A stretch of DNA of 64,000 nt from Humulus lupulus (taxonomy: Eukaryota; Streptophyta; Magnoliopsida; Rosales; Cannabaceae): positions 200,689,481-200,753,480 of the forward strand of contig NC_084798.1 of assembly GCF_963169125.1 (NCBI RefSeq), in the 5' to 3' direction. Of this stretch, positions 11,393 through 23,802 are shown piece by piece. The position numbers and the translations under genes are program-made. Position 1 is the first letter of the stretch. Every line of letters begins with the position of its first letter. The notes under the pieces are model-generated. The model worked only from the letters and a program-made list of their open reading frames with translations. It was not told where the DNA came from and made no database searches.

Positions 11393-11711
11393 TTTACCGG
11401 TGCAAAATTACGTCGGCAAAAGTTTCAACTCACACTGCATATGTACATCTTTACCGGCGCAAAAATGTGCCACTAAAAGAGTCAACTTTTGCTGGCGCAT
11501 TTTTGCGCCGCTAAAGTGTTTTTCACAACAACGTGACAAACTTTTTTACCGGCGCATCCCTATTTTTACTGGCGCATTTTTTCGTCGCCAAAAGATATCA
11601 TTGCCGGCGCCTTACATTTTGCGTCGGCAAAAGTGAAATTAGCGACGGGGATACGTCGCCGACTTTTGTCGGCGCAAATTTGCACCGGCAAAAGTGATGT
11701 TTTTTGTAGTG
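11393..11711. repeat. Right subterminal repeats and terminal inverted repeat of inner CACTA
   Basis: Copies of GCCGGCGCAA-like motifs in both orientations (for example TTTACCGGCGCA and GCGTCGGCAAAAG) lead to the terminus TTTTTTGTAGTG at 11711. They mirror the array at 1419-1945 but are more diverged and fewer. Confidence 0.85.
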
Positions 11712-14536
11712 ATGATTGTGCACTCTTTTACAAAGAGAATTTGAGTTTGATATTTTGTCCTGTTTGTGGTGAATGTCGTTGGCAAGAATTTGGTGGGAAA
11801 GGGAAGAAAGTTCCCCACAAGGTGTTGGGTTACTTTTCATTGGCACCACGTCTGAAGAGGATGTATAACTCTCGATATATTGCAGATGATATGAGGTGGC
11901 ACTATTCTAAGAGGCCTAATGAAGGTGGTATGATGAGACATCTTGTTGAAAGTGAGGCTTGGAAGCAGTTTAATAAGTCGTATCCTGCTTTCGCATCAGA
12001 ACCCAGAAATGTGAGATTGGGTTTTGCTACAGATGGTTTTAATCCATTTGGTAATCAAAGCAACTCTTACAATATGTGGCCTATTATCATGGTCCCATAC
12101 AACTTGTCATCGTGGAAGTGGATGAAACCAGAGTTTTTAATGCTGTCACTATTGATTCCAGGTCCTACTTCACCTGGAAAAGATATTGATGTGTCTATGA
12201 GGCCTCTAGTTGACGAGTTGAAAGATTTGTGGGAGGACGGTATCGAGACGCGAGATGCATACAATAATTCATTATTCACAATGTCTGCATCGTTCCTGTG
12301 GACTATTAATGATTTTGCAACTTAGGCTATGATGTCTAGTTGGAGCACAAAGGGATATAAGGCATGCCCGACGTGTAATGAAGAAACTCCTCCGGTAGGA
12401 ATCTGATGTAAAATTGCATATATTGGGCATAGAAGATTTCTTGATGAGGATCATGACTAAAGGAATTAACCTGAACTTTTTATGGTAACAATGAACTCCT
12501 ACCTCCCCCCAAGGACTACTCAAGGGATGACATCTTGGATCAAATGGAAAATATTCAAATTCGACAACCAGGGAAACACAATGAATATGGGGGTGTGAAG
12601 TGTAAATGATCTTTGTCTGAGCTTAATTGGTCTACGAGAAGCATACTTTTTGATCTTGAATATTGGAAAACTTGTCACTTAGACACAATCTGGATTTAAT
12701 GCATATTGAGATGATTTTCTGTGACAATGTTTTGGGTACTTTGTTAACTATCGATGGAAAATCGAAAGATACAGATAATACAAGACATTTTCTAACTGAT
12801 ATGAAAATTAGGAGTAATCTTCACCTTTACAAGGATGGGAACAAGTGGAGCAAACCCCTTGCATCTTTCCACTCTGTGTCAAGGAGCGTCGTCAATTTTG
12901 TCACTTGTTGAAATCAGTTAAATTTCCAGATGGTTTTGCAGCAAACTTATCGAAGAATTTGAACATTCTCAATGGTAAGATTTCAGGGCTCAAATCACAC
13001 GAATGTCATGTATTATTTCAACGGCCGTTGCTAACTGGCATCCAGCCATTTTTGTGAACAAAAGTCCAAAAAGATATTACTGAGTTGTGCTTATTTTTCA
13101 AGCAACTATGTTCTTGGACTTTGAATGTTAAAGATCTCAAGAAGATGCAAAATGATATTATAATTATCTTGTGCAAATTAGAGTTGATTTCTCCTCCTGC
13201 ATTTTTTGATGTAACGGTGCACTTAGTTTTTCATCTTTTGAAAGAGGCAATTCTTGGTGGCCCTGTACACTTCAGGTGGATATACTCAATTGAATGATCA
13301 ATGGAGATGTACAAACGATATGTTAGAAATCGTGCACATCCCAAATGTTCAATTGCTGAAGCTTACGTCATGAATGAGTCATTAATGTTTTGCTCAATGT
13401 ACTTTTAGGGTATTGAAACTCGACTCAACCGACCTGAAAGGAATGGTGATCGAGTTGAATCTCTGCCCGACTGAGAATATTCTATATTTAAGGTCAATAG
13501 TCGTTGTATTGGCAAAAGAACAATTACTTTGATGGAGTCACAATTGAAGAGAAAATTCGAAAGGTACATCTTGAACAATTGTACAGTAATCGAGGATTAT
13601 ATGAATGAGTTGGAAAGATAGAGTGGTTCGAATCTGCAACATAAACAAGAAGTTGAGTTTCCCGAGTGGTTCAAAATTTGGGTTAGTATTTCAGCAATCT
13701 TATAATTATATTGTTTAATAAATATTTATGGTTTTAATTGTATTTTTTATATTTGTAGATTAGTCAACTACGGCAGTCAACGCCTTCAAAGGTCTCCGAT
13801 GAATTATATGTTCTTGCAAACAAATCAAGTTCTATCGTCTTTTCCTATTCGGTTATAATTGTGAATGGGGTTAAATATATTGTTTAGTCGGAATCTAAAG
13901 CTGAAAACATAGAACAGTGGTATTATGGTCCCAAGTGTGGATGATGTAACTTACTATGGGGTATTGAATGAAATAATGAAATTTTTGTACATGATGGGTT
14001 GCAGTGTTATACTTCTTAAGTGTAAATAGTTTTACACAAGTCGAATAATAAAAGTTCCAATTTTCACAAGCGTGTACGTAAATGATGAATGTTAAAAGGA
14101 TGATCCTTTCATTCTTGCATCCCAAGAAAAATTGGTATATTATCTAAAAGATGATAAAAACGAGGATGATTGGAGACTGGTAAACACTTATATTCCAAGG
14201 AATGTGTGCGATTTTTCAAACATAGATGTCGATGAGATTGACATTGCCAATGATATACCAATATTGCAAGAAGATAATTCTTCTGAATTCTAGTTATTGG
14301 TAGAGCTTCCAATATTAGACAATGTTCAATAAAATCATGATGATGTCAATCCAACTGAAGTACAAGATTTTAATGAGTTAGGTGGCGCAACCTCTAATAA
14401 CTTTGTTGTTGATGACAATGAATTTGATGAAGAGGGTTTATCCGAAAGTGGAGATGATAAAGAACATTTACTTGTTGATAGTGATAGCGATGATGATCAT
14501 ATTGTAGTTAATGATGATGAGGATGATGACTTGTAA
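11712..14536 (+). pseudogene. TNP2 transposase of the older CACTA element, 3' part
   Basis: Continuation of the gene begun at 766. The sequence resumes in the same codon series with DCALFYKEN then FCPVCGECRWQ, RMYNSRYIADDMRWHYSKR, GFATDGFNPFG and IPGPTSPGKDIDV, all matching the inner copy. The frame stops at 12323-12325 (TAG) and later parts survive in shifted frames. These include LSLRHNLDLMHIEM near 12670, a DUF4218-like segment (KSHECHVLFQ, GGPVHFRWIYSIE) to about 13297, and a DUF4216-like segment about 13860-14200. An acidic tail ends at a TAA at 14534-14536. Stops and frameshifts are more numerous than in the inner copy, fitting greater age. Confidence 0.85.
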
Positions 14537-14704
14537 TATAGAAACAAATCTTGTAACTTGTTTTTTAATCAAGTGAATATCATTTCTAATTATTTTTTGG
14601 TATTAATTATTTTTTGGTATTAATTATTTATTCATTTATTAGTCAAATGACTAAAAACCAATATATTAATTTCGTAAAATTTAATAACAATTTAAATATG
14701 TAGC

Positions 14705-14770
14705 ATGTCAGCTCCGAAATCTAGCAACAACCAGGGAAAGAAAAAAGTAAGGGGATCTTACTACGATGCT
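14705..14770 (+). pseudogene. TNPA-like gene of the older CACTA element, start of exon 1
   Basis: The ATG at 14705 begins a basic leader (MSAPKSSNNQGKKKVRGSYY) that parallels the start of the inner copy at 9088. The exon is cut after the codons for YYDA by the Ty3/Gypsy element and resumes at 23803 with the sequence encoding DVEREI. Confidence 0.8.
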
Positions 14771-17286
14771 TGTAATGCCCCAAATTTCCTAATAAGGTTT
14801 AAGACCTTGATTAGGAGGCCGGGAGGTCCATAATTGTTTTATTATGTTATTAAATGATAATATGCATGTTTAGGTGTATTAAATATGCATGTGAACCCAT
14901 TCCTGAGAAATTGGGTGATTTTCATATTTTGGCCATTTCAGGCATATTTGGCATATATGTGATATGCGTGTGGTGCTTTATTAATATTTGGTTATGCCAG
15001 GGTTACCCAGCACAAGACGATCTTAGGAGGTAAGCTAGTGGGAAAGTCACAACGAGATTTATTCTTGACTTGGAGTAAGTCAAGGGGTATTTAGAGCATT
15101 ACCAGGTTATTGGGTAATGAGAATTAATATTTGGTGATTAATTGGGAGTTAGTAAGATCAGGGGGAAATTATGGAGGTTTTGACTATTTTGTCCCCGGGG
15201 GAGTGTTTTCAGGACCCCGAGTGTTAGGATATGGTTGAGGCTACTTAAGCTTGAAGTAGCCTTTTAAAAGAATAAAAGAACGTTCTGTACGTTCTCTCTC
15301 CCTTAAAGTTCCATTTTCGTCTCCCGATCGCATTTTCGAAGGTAACTGGAGTTCTAGGACTCGGATTCAAGCGAGGATCGAGGCGTAGGGATCCTAGGAA
15401 ATATTAGAATCTTATTAGCCGGAGGATTTAGTTGGAAACAACTCAATTGGAGGTAATTCAAGATTTAAGTTTTAAGATTTTAAGCTTGAATTGGATTTTG
15501 TGTTTTGATGTGTTTTTGGGTGATTTGAGACTTGGGTTTTATGGGGTTTGGATCATGGGAATGTTTGGGAACTTTGATTTTGGGATTTGGAGATGTTTGG
15601 ATAGGTTTTTGGAAGGTTTTAAAAGTGGAAAAACGAGGAAAAGTGGCTGGTGCGAGGTTGGGCCGCGACCCTGTTCTTGGGCGCCGCGGCCCTAGCTTGA
15701 AGAAGGTGGAGGAGGCTCTGCCAGGGGGGCGAGCTGCGGCATGGTCCATGTAGGGCCACGACCCTTAAGGGAAAAAAATGCCAGAAATGTGTTTTTGTGA
15801 TGGGAACTTAACTCTAAGGGCCTGGGATCGATCCTACTACCTAGTTGAGTGGGATTCGATGTCCCGGAGGCTTAGGTTGGGTTTGGAAGTATTTATTTAC
15901 TCTTTTTGATGAGGTTTATATCATGGTTGTGACTAGGTTTCCACTAGGGGCTTGGAATCAGGGTCGTGCTTGTGGCTCGTTTATTGGTAACCTGTGCTTG
16001 GACCAAAGGTAAGAAAACTGCACCCTATGTATATGTGACATGCATGGCTATTCTTGATGCATGTTGGTTGATTATTAAATGTGACATGCATAGCTATTAT
16101 TGGTGCATGTTGGATTGTTAAATATAATGCATATGATGCATGAGAAACATGTGATTAGGACATGCTTTATATACTGAGTATGATATCGTTCAGAGCTTGA
16201 GCCTCTGTGTTTGTGCATGGTCCTAATTGTACTAGTACTTGTTAAGTAAGCATGCTGAATACCTTGTATATGGATATTGGATATGTGATATATGTTTGGT
16301 GGCATGGCTTACTTGTGTATGGCACTGACTTATTAGTTAGAATCGGCAACGGTGTTAGATCCATCTGCGAAGCTGTGATTTATTAGTCAAGTTCACAATG
16401 AGTTGAACACTGGTTGTGTTTTACTGACCTAAGAGTCAGAGATGGCATAGCGTCATGAACGCCGAGCCAAATGAAGATTAGATCTAATCGATATCAGCGT
16501 TGAATGAATCATATGGGGTATTAATGTTGGACCGACCAGAAGGTCGATGAAAATTATAAGCGCTTGGCTAGTCTGAGACTAGTTATTCAGAGCCAGGGCA
16601 TATGGCCCCGATGACTGTTTGTCACATGGCTAGGGAACGCTGTTCCACAGTTATGACTCTAGAGTCCGGAGGGAGGTTATGTTGGTGACTAATCACCATG
16701 CACCTATCCTGTTAAAGCTAGTGAGGTGCTCACTTATTTGTCAAGCCCTGGTGATCCTATCGTCACATGGCTAAAGGGTGTTGTCCCCATATTTGTGACT
16801 TTTGCGATAGTCACCTATTTGTTTGGATTGCTGGTCCTGAATAGTTAATACAATCGATGTTGATATTATATCATGTTATATTGTGTTTTCTTGCTGGGCT
16901 TCGGCTCACGGGTGCTATGTGGTGCAGGTAAAGGTAAAAGAAAGTTGGACCATCCTTGAGTTGGAGAGCTTAGGTGATGACGTGTACATATGCAGCTGCT
17001 CGTCCGCTACGGCCGAGGTTTAAAGAGGAACTAGGGTTAAACCCTGTTTTGCCGCATAGAACGGCATGTTGTAAATATTTTCTTGTAGCAGACTCTGAAA
17101 TTATAATTTTGGGATCCCAACATATATATTAAACGTTCTAATGAAACGTTACATGTTAACCAAAAAATTTAATCCCTAAACCGCTAATCATACTTAGTTA
17201 CACGAATTTGGCCATATAACCCGATTAGTGAGTTTAGCACTGTTTACAAGGCACACCGTAACGGTCCCTGGAGTTGGGGCGTTACA
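14771..17286 (+). repeat. 5' LTR of the Tekay-like element
   Basis: 2,516 bases, TGTAATGCCCC to CGTTACA. By eye it differs from the 3' LTR at a few percent of positions in the first 230 bases, with a few small indels. A segment near 15650-15770 is GC-rich. ATG-rich runs around 16030-16310 contain imperfect repeats of GACATGCATGGCTATT. Confidence 0.92.
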
Positions 17287-17287
17287 A

Positions 17288-17305
17288 CTTGGTATCAGAG
17301 CGAGC
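17288..17305 (+). other. Primer-binding site of the Tekay-like element
   Basis: Directly after the 5' LTR the sequence reads ACTTGGTATCAGAGCG. TGGTATCAGAGC is the usual plant primer-binding site complementary to the 3' end of initiator methionine tRNA. Confidence 0.8.
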
Positions 17306-17790
17306 CAAGGTTTATGGTTCCTGAAGACAAGTTGGGCATGTACACTCATCACTGAAGATAGCTTCACTCATGGGATGGTAACCATTTCTGTAGTTATGTG
17401 CATAGCTGTTTAAATGGAATGTAAATGCTTTACCTGCACATTGTATTAGAGAGCATGAGATTCTGATAGAGCTTGGCTCTTGACTATATGATTATTTGCT
17501 CCGTGAATATATATATATATATGATTGTGATCATATAATTGCATGCTCCATGAATATATAATTGTGATATTTGCATGCTGGAGTTGGAGGCATGGTATGA
17601 GTAATGGAAGAGCAGGGATTATGAATAACGTATGAATGCCATGGGCATGTTTTTAGCACTGCAAGGGGTTAATGATTGTGGTGTGGCAAGATTTATCTAG
17701 TGGGGGAAAGCCCTTGATATGCTTATTGTGATTAATGGGTCAAGTTATTGACTGCAGATTTAATCAACATGTTTATATTCAAGACAGATA

Positions 17791-18846
17791 ATGAGGCCTG
17801 GTGGTGGTTATACAGGGGCTGGGAGTTACAGCTAGGGTATCAGTTCCTCATCTGCACCTATGAATTTTCAGCAGATGCTTACAGATTTGCAATCAAGATT
17901 GCAGAGGCATGAGGAAAAGATTAGATACTTGAAGCAACAGCGGGGTCTGTTGGGGAGCACCCCTTCCTCTGTTATGCCAGGAGTGGCATCAGCTTTAGCT
18001 TAGCCTAGGGTTGAGAATAGATGGGAATTTCTCTGTGGAAGATTCCTGAAGTATTACCCTCCAGTCTTCGAGGGAGGCCTAGATCCACTCAGAGCAGAGC
18101 AATGGATGGGCATGCTCAGTTCCATTCTTGATAGTATGGGACTGGTGGGTCATGATAGGGTGATCTGTGCTACATGTGTATTGCGGGAGGATGCTCGGAC
18201 GTGGTGGGAGGTAGTGTCCCAGACACGAGACACAACTGTGATGGATTGGAAAGAATTCAGGCAGCTGTTCAACGAGAGGTATTATTGTGATGTGGCCAAG
18301 ACCGTTAAGATGAATGAGTTTCTGAATCTTGTTCAGGGTAATGCATCGGTGAGCGAGTATGTTACTAAATTTGATGGTTTGGTCAAGTTTTCCTTTGATA
18401 TGGTACCCACAGATATAGCTCGGAAGGAAAAGTTTATTCAGGGGTTGAATCCTGGAATAGCTCAGGGCATTAGAGTTGCCCCAGTGCATGAAGTCTCTAC
18501 CTATGCTCAGGTGGTAGGGAAGGCTCTTGCTATTGAGAGCGTAGGACATCAGATTGGGCAGCAGAGTGCTGGAGAGCATGGGGCTCAGATAGTGGTACCT
18601 CCACTTATTGGAGTAAGTAAAAAGGAAAGCTGGAAGACATATCCAGTATGCGCTCGGTGTAAGAGGCATCATCTTGGAGTATGTCGAGCAAGGGCATGTT
18701 TCTCATGTAGGATGTTTGGACATCGTAAGAAGAATTTCCCAAGACTAAGAGAGCTTGAGCAAAGGAGGATAGACAACTCGATTCCAACCCGAGTGTTTAT
18801 CCAGGGCAATCAGAGTCTGAGACCAAGACTAGTTCCTCGGGGGTGA
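17791..18846 (+). pseudogene. gag of the Tekay-like element
   Basis: Capsid/nucleocapsid region of a Ty3/Gypsy element. An ATG at 17791 opens a frame (MRPGGGYTGAGSYS) interrupted by TAG at about 17833 and again at about 18001. After the second stop the frame is open to 18846. The capsid segment is recognised by ARTWWEV, DWKEFRQLFNERYY, EFLNLVQGNASVSEYV and FIQGLNPGI (about 18200-18470). A CCHC-type zinc knuckle follows (CFSCRMFGHRKKNFP), where the final cysteine appears lost. Gag is much better preserved than pol in this copy. Confidence 0.85.
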
Positions 18847-21286
18847 CAGGTCAGTTTTCTAGTTCTGAGTTTTGAGTTATGCTGTTTGGCTTTGGTGCCA
18901 TGCTATTCCGTTGTTAGTGTATATAGAGAAGGGTATAAAGATGGTGTATATAGATCACATGGTTATGCTGTGATGGGAATGTAATATGGTATTGGAAACT
19001 TAAGAGATGAGTTGGGTTATGGAAAGGACTCATCAGTGATCTTGTTAAAGCTGGTTATGACAGGCTTTGGTTTGATCCAGGGTATGGATTGGTTAAGTAA
19101 ATAAAGAGCAATCTTGAATGGTAAGGAAAGTATAGTAATTCTTGGGCTTGAGAGCGGAAGCCTTGTGTTAGTTGATATAGTACATGGTTCTTTATGTTTA
19201 TGATACTTGTAGTAAGAGCTAGAGTTCTGTTGCAGGGAGATGCATGGAACTCGTAGCTAGTGTGATGGATATCACTTGAATCATGTCAGTGAGATCAGGA
19301 CAGACTGGATTAGTCTGTGGGTTCTGAATGTGTTACCAGGTGGTCTGTCAGGGTTTCTTGTTATAAAAAAAAACTATAATGATGATTGGATTAGTGCCGG
19401 AAATAGAATAAGATGTAAACACTGTTTTGAGTGGCTCAGTGGAGTTATAAGAATAAAAGGATTAGTTGCTGAATAAGATGGAATTCTTTAAGGTGGATCT
19501 TGGATCTGGTTAGGACCAGTTAGAGATCAGAGAGAGGAAATTATATAAAGGATTGTGTTGGTATCAGATTAGAGCACTGCAAGTGCTGAATATGTCTTGA
19601 GAATTGGTATAGTGCCAAGTGTTTATGAATCAGATGAATAGAGCATTCAAATGTTTATTTGAATGGGATTTGTGATCATCTTGGATGATGGTATTGTGGT
19701 GTTTTCTCAGTGGAGATTTGCCAAGGTTGAAGAGTGCCTTAGGGACAGGAGTGTCCATGGGTGGTAAAGATATTTCAGGTGCCTTGGGAAAGTGTTCTGG
19801 ATCTTTTATAGATCGGTATCAGTTAGTGGATTGTTATGACATCCCAGTAATAGAGAAAAGTAATTGCCTAAGCAATGTGTTGATTAAAGGATCTGACCAA
19901 AACTAGAGTAGAGTTTCTGGTGGGCCAGGTGGCCAGTATTATGTTTGAGATTATCATTTTGGAAAGGATAAAGAGGAAAGATGACCAAGTGAACCATAGA
20001 TTGGAAAGATTGAATGGAAAGTCTTAGCTGGATTAGCTAAGAGTTGTGTAGGGTCAGATATGAATTTACTGTGGTATAAGGGTCGGATTTGGAATCTGAT
20101 GGACATTGTGATTAATTGGGAGATTCTGGATGAATCTTGTATTATTCCTGTATTCTTTTCATTCAGGCATCATGAGAATGTAACAAGATATGAAATCTTT
20201 ATGGTGATGGCTTGAGATAGAGAGGGATGTAATGGGATGCATGGTAAAGTTCTTAGCTTGATAGCAGGTCAAACAGAGTATTGGGAATCAGTGAGGCCAT
20301 TATAGCCATTGAGAATTTCATAATGAAAATAAGATAGCATCGCGATGGGTTTCGCGGTGGGATTGCCCAGGTTAGTGGGTCAGTATGAGTTGGCATTGAG
20401 TCATTGTGGACCAGTAGTCCAAGTGAGTATATTTTTTTTGTCAGCAAGGATGAATAGTACAGTTGATCTGTATTCATATCTCTTTGTGAAAGAGATAGAG
20501 CGCCTTCATGAAACTCAAGGTCTATCTTATTGGATGAAGACTTTATTGTGACTTCCAAGTCTTGGAAGGGTTAAGAAGGCCATGAGAATAAAGATAAAAT
20601 TCAATATAGATTATTACTCTCAGACTGGTGGTAAATCAGAGAGACAGGATTATCCAATTATTATTGGAGGAACATCTTATAAGATGAATACGTTAATGTA
20701 TATCTGGATCCTGAGGTGGTTCAGGGGACTACTAAGATTATCAGAGATTGAAGTTTGGATGCTCACTTCTCAGAATAAATGGGAAAGTTTTGTTGAATTG
20801 AAAAGTAGGAACATAAAGTTCCAAGTAGGAAATTGTATCTTCCTTGAAAGTACCACCATGGAAAGGAGTGAGCAGATAGAGGCAAGTTAAGCCCTAGAGT
20901 AATTTAACAGTTTGAATTCTGATTGTTTGACAGTTTGAATTCTGGATAGGATTGGTCAGGTTGATTTTGAATCAGCCTTTTCTTTGGCACTGTCAGTGGT
21001 ATACAGTGTATTATGTACTTCCATGCAGTGGACATGGGTTGAAAGAAACTCATGAGTTGAGTTATGAGAATCTGAAGGTTGAGGATAAGTATTCAGGTAA
21101 GGAATAGCCAGTTGAGATTGTGACATAAGTAATAAGGTTCTATTGAACAGAATGTACCTTGGGTTAAGGTAATGCTATAGAGATGGTGAGGTTGAGAAAG
21201 CGATCCGGAGAATTGCAAATTTGTGTCAATTGTGCGGAATTCTTGTTCCAAGTTGTTTGAATAAATTTCGAGGATGAAATTTCTAT
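18847..21286 (+). pseudogene. pol remnants of the Tekay-like element
   Basis: Pieces in pol order can be read in shifting frames. A protease-end motif near 19065-19150 reads GLIQGMDWLSK then a stop then RAILNGKE. A reverse transcriptase remnant near 19620-19715 has MNRAFK and ILDDGIVVFS in place of the usual IDDILVYS box. Integrase remnants near 20480-20650 are FVKEIERLHE and SQTGGKSER. A C-terminal, chromodomain-like remnant lies at about 20990-21290 and ends NFEDEISIRRG. Whole domains such as RNase H are missing or unrecognisable. The degree of decay is far greater than the few-percent difference between the two LTRs. Confidence 0.75.
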
Positions 21287-21300
21287 AAGGAGGGGATAGT
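21287..21300 (+). other. Polypurine tract of the Tekay-like element
   Basis: AAGGAGGGGATAGT immediately precedes the TGTAATG start of the 3' LTR, the expected place for plus-strand priming. Confidence 0.8.
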
Positions 21301-23797
21301 TGTAATGCCCCAAATTTCCTAATAAGGTTTAGGACCTTGATTAGGAGGCCGGGAGGGCCATAATTGTTTTATTATGTTATTAAATGATAATATATGCATG
21401 TTTAGGTGTATTAAATATGCATGTGAACCCATTCCTGAGTAATTGGGTGATTTTCATATTTTGGCCATTTTGGCCACTTCGGGCATATATGTGATATGCG
21501 TTTGGTGCTTTATTATTATTTGGTTATGACAGGGTTACCCAGCACAAGACGATCTTAGGAGGTAAGCTAGTGGGAAAGTCACAACGGGATTTATTCTTGA
21601 CTTGGAGTAAGTCAAGGGGTATTTAGAGCATTATCGGGTTATTGGGTGATGAGAATTAATATTTGGTGATTAATTGGGAGTTAGTAAGATCAGGGGGAAA
21701 TTCTGGAGGTTTTGACTATTTTGTCCCCGGGGGGTGTTTTCGGGACCCCGAGTGTTAGGATATGGTTGAGGCTACTTAAGCTTGAAGTAACCTTTTGAAA
21801 GAATAAAAGAACGTTATGTACATTCTCTCTCCCTTAAAGTTCCATTTTCGTCTCCCGATCGCATTTTCGAAGGAAACTTGAGTTCTAGGACTCGGATTCA
21901 AGCGAGGATCGAGGTGTAGCGATCCTAGGAAAGATTAGAAGCTTATTAGCCGGAGGATTTAGTTGGAAACAACTAAATTGGAGGTAATTCCGGATTTAAG
22001 TTTTAAGTTTTTAAAATTTTTTAAGCTTGAATTGGATTTTGTGTTTTGATGTGTTTTTGGGTGATTTGAGACTTGGGTTTTGGGTCATGGGAATGTTTGG
22101 GAACTTTGATTTCGGGATTTGGAGATGTTTGGATAGGTTTTTTGGAAGGTTTTAAAAGTGGAAAAATGAGGAAAAGTGGCTGGTGCGAGGTTGGGCCGCG
22201 ACCCTTGCTTGAAGAAGATGGAGGAGGCTTTGCCAGGGGGGCGGGCCGCGACATGGTCCATGTAGGCCGCGGCCCTTAAGGGAGAAAAATGCCAGAAATG
22301 TGTTTTTGTGATGGGAACTTAACTCTAAGGGCCTGGGATCGATCCTACTACCTAGTTGAGTGGGATTCGATGTCTTGGAGGCTTAGGTTGGGTTTGGAAG
22401 TATTTATTTACTCTTTTTGATGAGGTTTATATCATGGTTGTGACTAGGTTTTCACTAGAGGCTTGGAATCAGGGTCGTGTTTATGGCTCGTTTATTGGTA
22501 ACCTATGCTTGGACCAAAGGTAAGAAAACTGCACCCTGTGTATATGTGACATGCATGGCTATTCTTGATGCATGTTGGTTGATTATTAAACGTGACATGC
22601 ATGGCTATTATTGGTGCATGTTGGATTGTTAAATATAATGCATATGATATACGAGAAACATGTGATTAGGACATGCTTTATATACTGAGTATGATATCGT
22701 TCAGAGCTTGAGCCTCTGTGTTCATGCATGGTCCTAATTGTACTAGTACTTGTTAAGTAAGCATGTTGAATACCTTGTATATGGATATTGGATATGTGAT
22801 ATATGTTTGGTGGCATGGCTTACTTGTGTATGGCACTGACTTATTAGTCAGAATCGGCAACGGTGTTGGATCCATCTGCGAAGCTGTGATTTTTTAGTCA
22901 AGTTCACAATGAGTTGAACACTGGTCGTGTTTTACTGACGTAAGAGTCAGAGATGGCATAGCGTCATGAATGCCGATCCGAATGAAGATTAGATCTAATC
23001 GATATCAACGTTGAATGACTCATATGGGGTATTAATGTTGGACCGACCAGAAGGTCGATGAAAATTATAAGCGCTTGGCTAGTCTGAGACTAGTTATTCA
23101 GAGCCAGGGCAAATGGCCCCGGTGACTGTTTGTCACATGGCTAGGGAACGCTGTTCCACAGTTATGACTCTAGAGTCAGGAGGGAGGTTATGTTGGTGAC
23201 TAATCACCATGCACCTATCCTGTTAAAGCTAGTGAGGTGCTCACTTATTTGTTAAGCCCTGGTGATCCTATCGTCACATGGCTATAGGGTGATGTCCCCA
23301 TATTTGTGACTTTTGCGATAGTCACCTATTTGTTTGGACTGCTGGTCCTGAATAGTTAATACAATTGATGTTGATATTATATCATGTTATATTGTGTTTT
23401 CTTGCTGGGCTTCGGCTCACGGGTGCTATGTGGTGCAGGTAAAGGTAAAAGAAAGTTGGACCATCCTTGAGTTGGAGAGCTTAGGTGATGACGTGTACAT
23501 ATGCAGCTGCTCGTCCGCTACGGCCGAGGTTTAAAGAGGAACTAGGGTTAAACCCTGTTTTGCTGCATAGAACGGCCTGTTGTAAATATTTTCTTGTAGC
23601 AGACTCTAAAATTATAATTTTGGGATCCCAACATATATATTAAACGTTCTAATGAAACGTTACATCTTAACCAAAAAATTTAATCCCTAAACCACTAATC
23701 ATACTTAGTTACACGATTTTGGCCAAATAACTCGATTAGTGAGTTTAGCACTGTTTACAAGGCACACTGTAACGGTCCCTGGAGTTGGGGCGTTACA
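21301..23797 (+). repeat. 3' LTR of the Tekay-like element
   Basis: 2,497 bases with the same ends as the 5' LTR. It lacks part of the GC-rich stretch found in the 5' LTR near 15680-15710 and differs otherwise by scattered substitutions and short indels. Confidence 0.92.
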
Positions 23798-23802
23798 ATG
23801 CT

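Larger units (their letters stand above)
1419..11711 (+). mobile_element. Inner CACTA (En/Spm) transposon, complete, 10.3 kb
   Basis: The left end begins CACTATAAGAAA at 1419 and the right end is the complement of CACTACAAAAAA, ending at 11711. It is flanked by a 3-bp target duplication ATG (1416-1418 and 11712-11714), the size expected for CACTA elements. Both ends carry arrays of a TTTTGCCGGCGCAA-like subterminal repeat. Inside are a TNP2 gene (4765-8339) and a TNPA-like gene (9088-11119) in the same direction. Both carry stops or frameshifts, so the copy is probably immobile on its own although its ends look intact. It lies inside the TNP2 gene of a related CACTA element. Confidence 0.95.
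14771..23797 (+). mobile_element. Tekay-like Ty3/Gypsy LTR retrotransposon, 9.0 kb, degenerate interior
   Basis: Two LTRs (14771-17286 and 21301-23797) start TGTAATGCCCC and end GGGGCGTTACA, and the element is flanked by the 5-bp duplication ATGCT (14766-14770 and 23798-23802). The internal region of about 4.0 kb contains a primer-binding site, a gag region and remnants of protease, reverse transcriptase, integrase and a chromodomain-like tail. A polypurine tract precedes the 3' LTR. Assignment to the Tekay/Del chromovirus group rests on the long LTRs, gag style and the C-terminal remnant. It interrupts exon 1 of the older TNPA-like gene. Confidence 0.92.
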
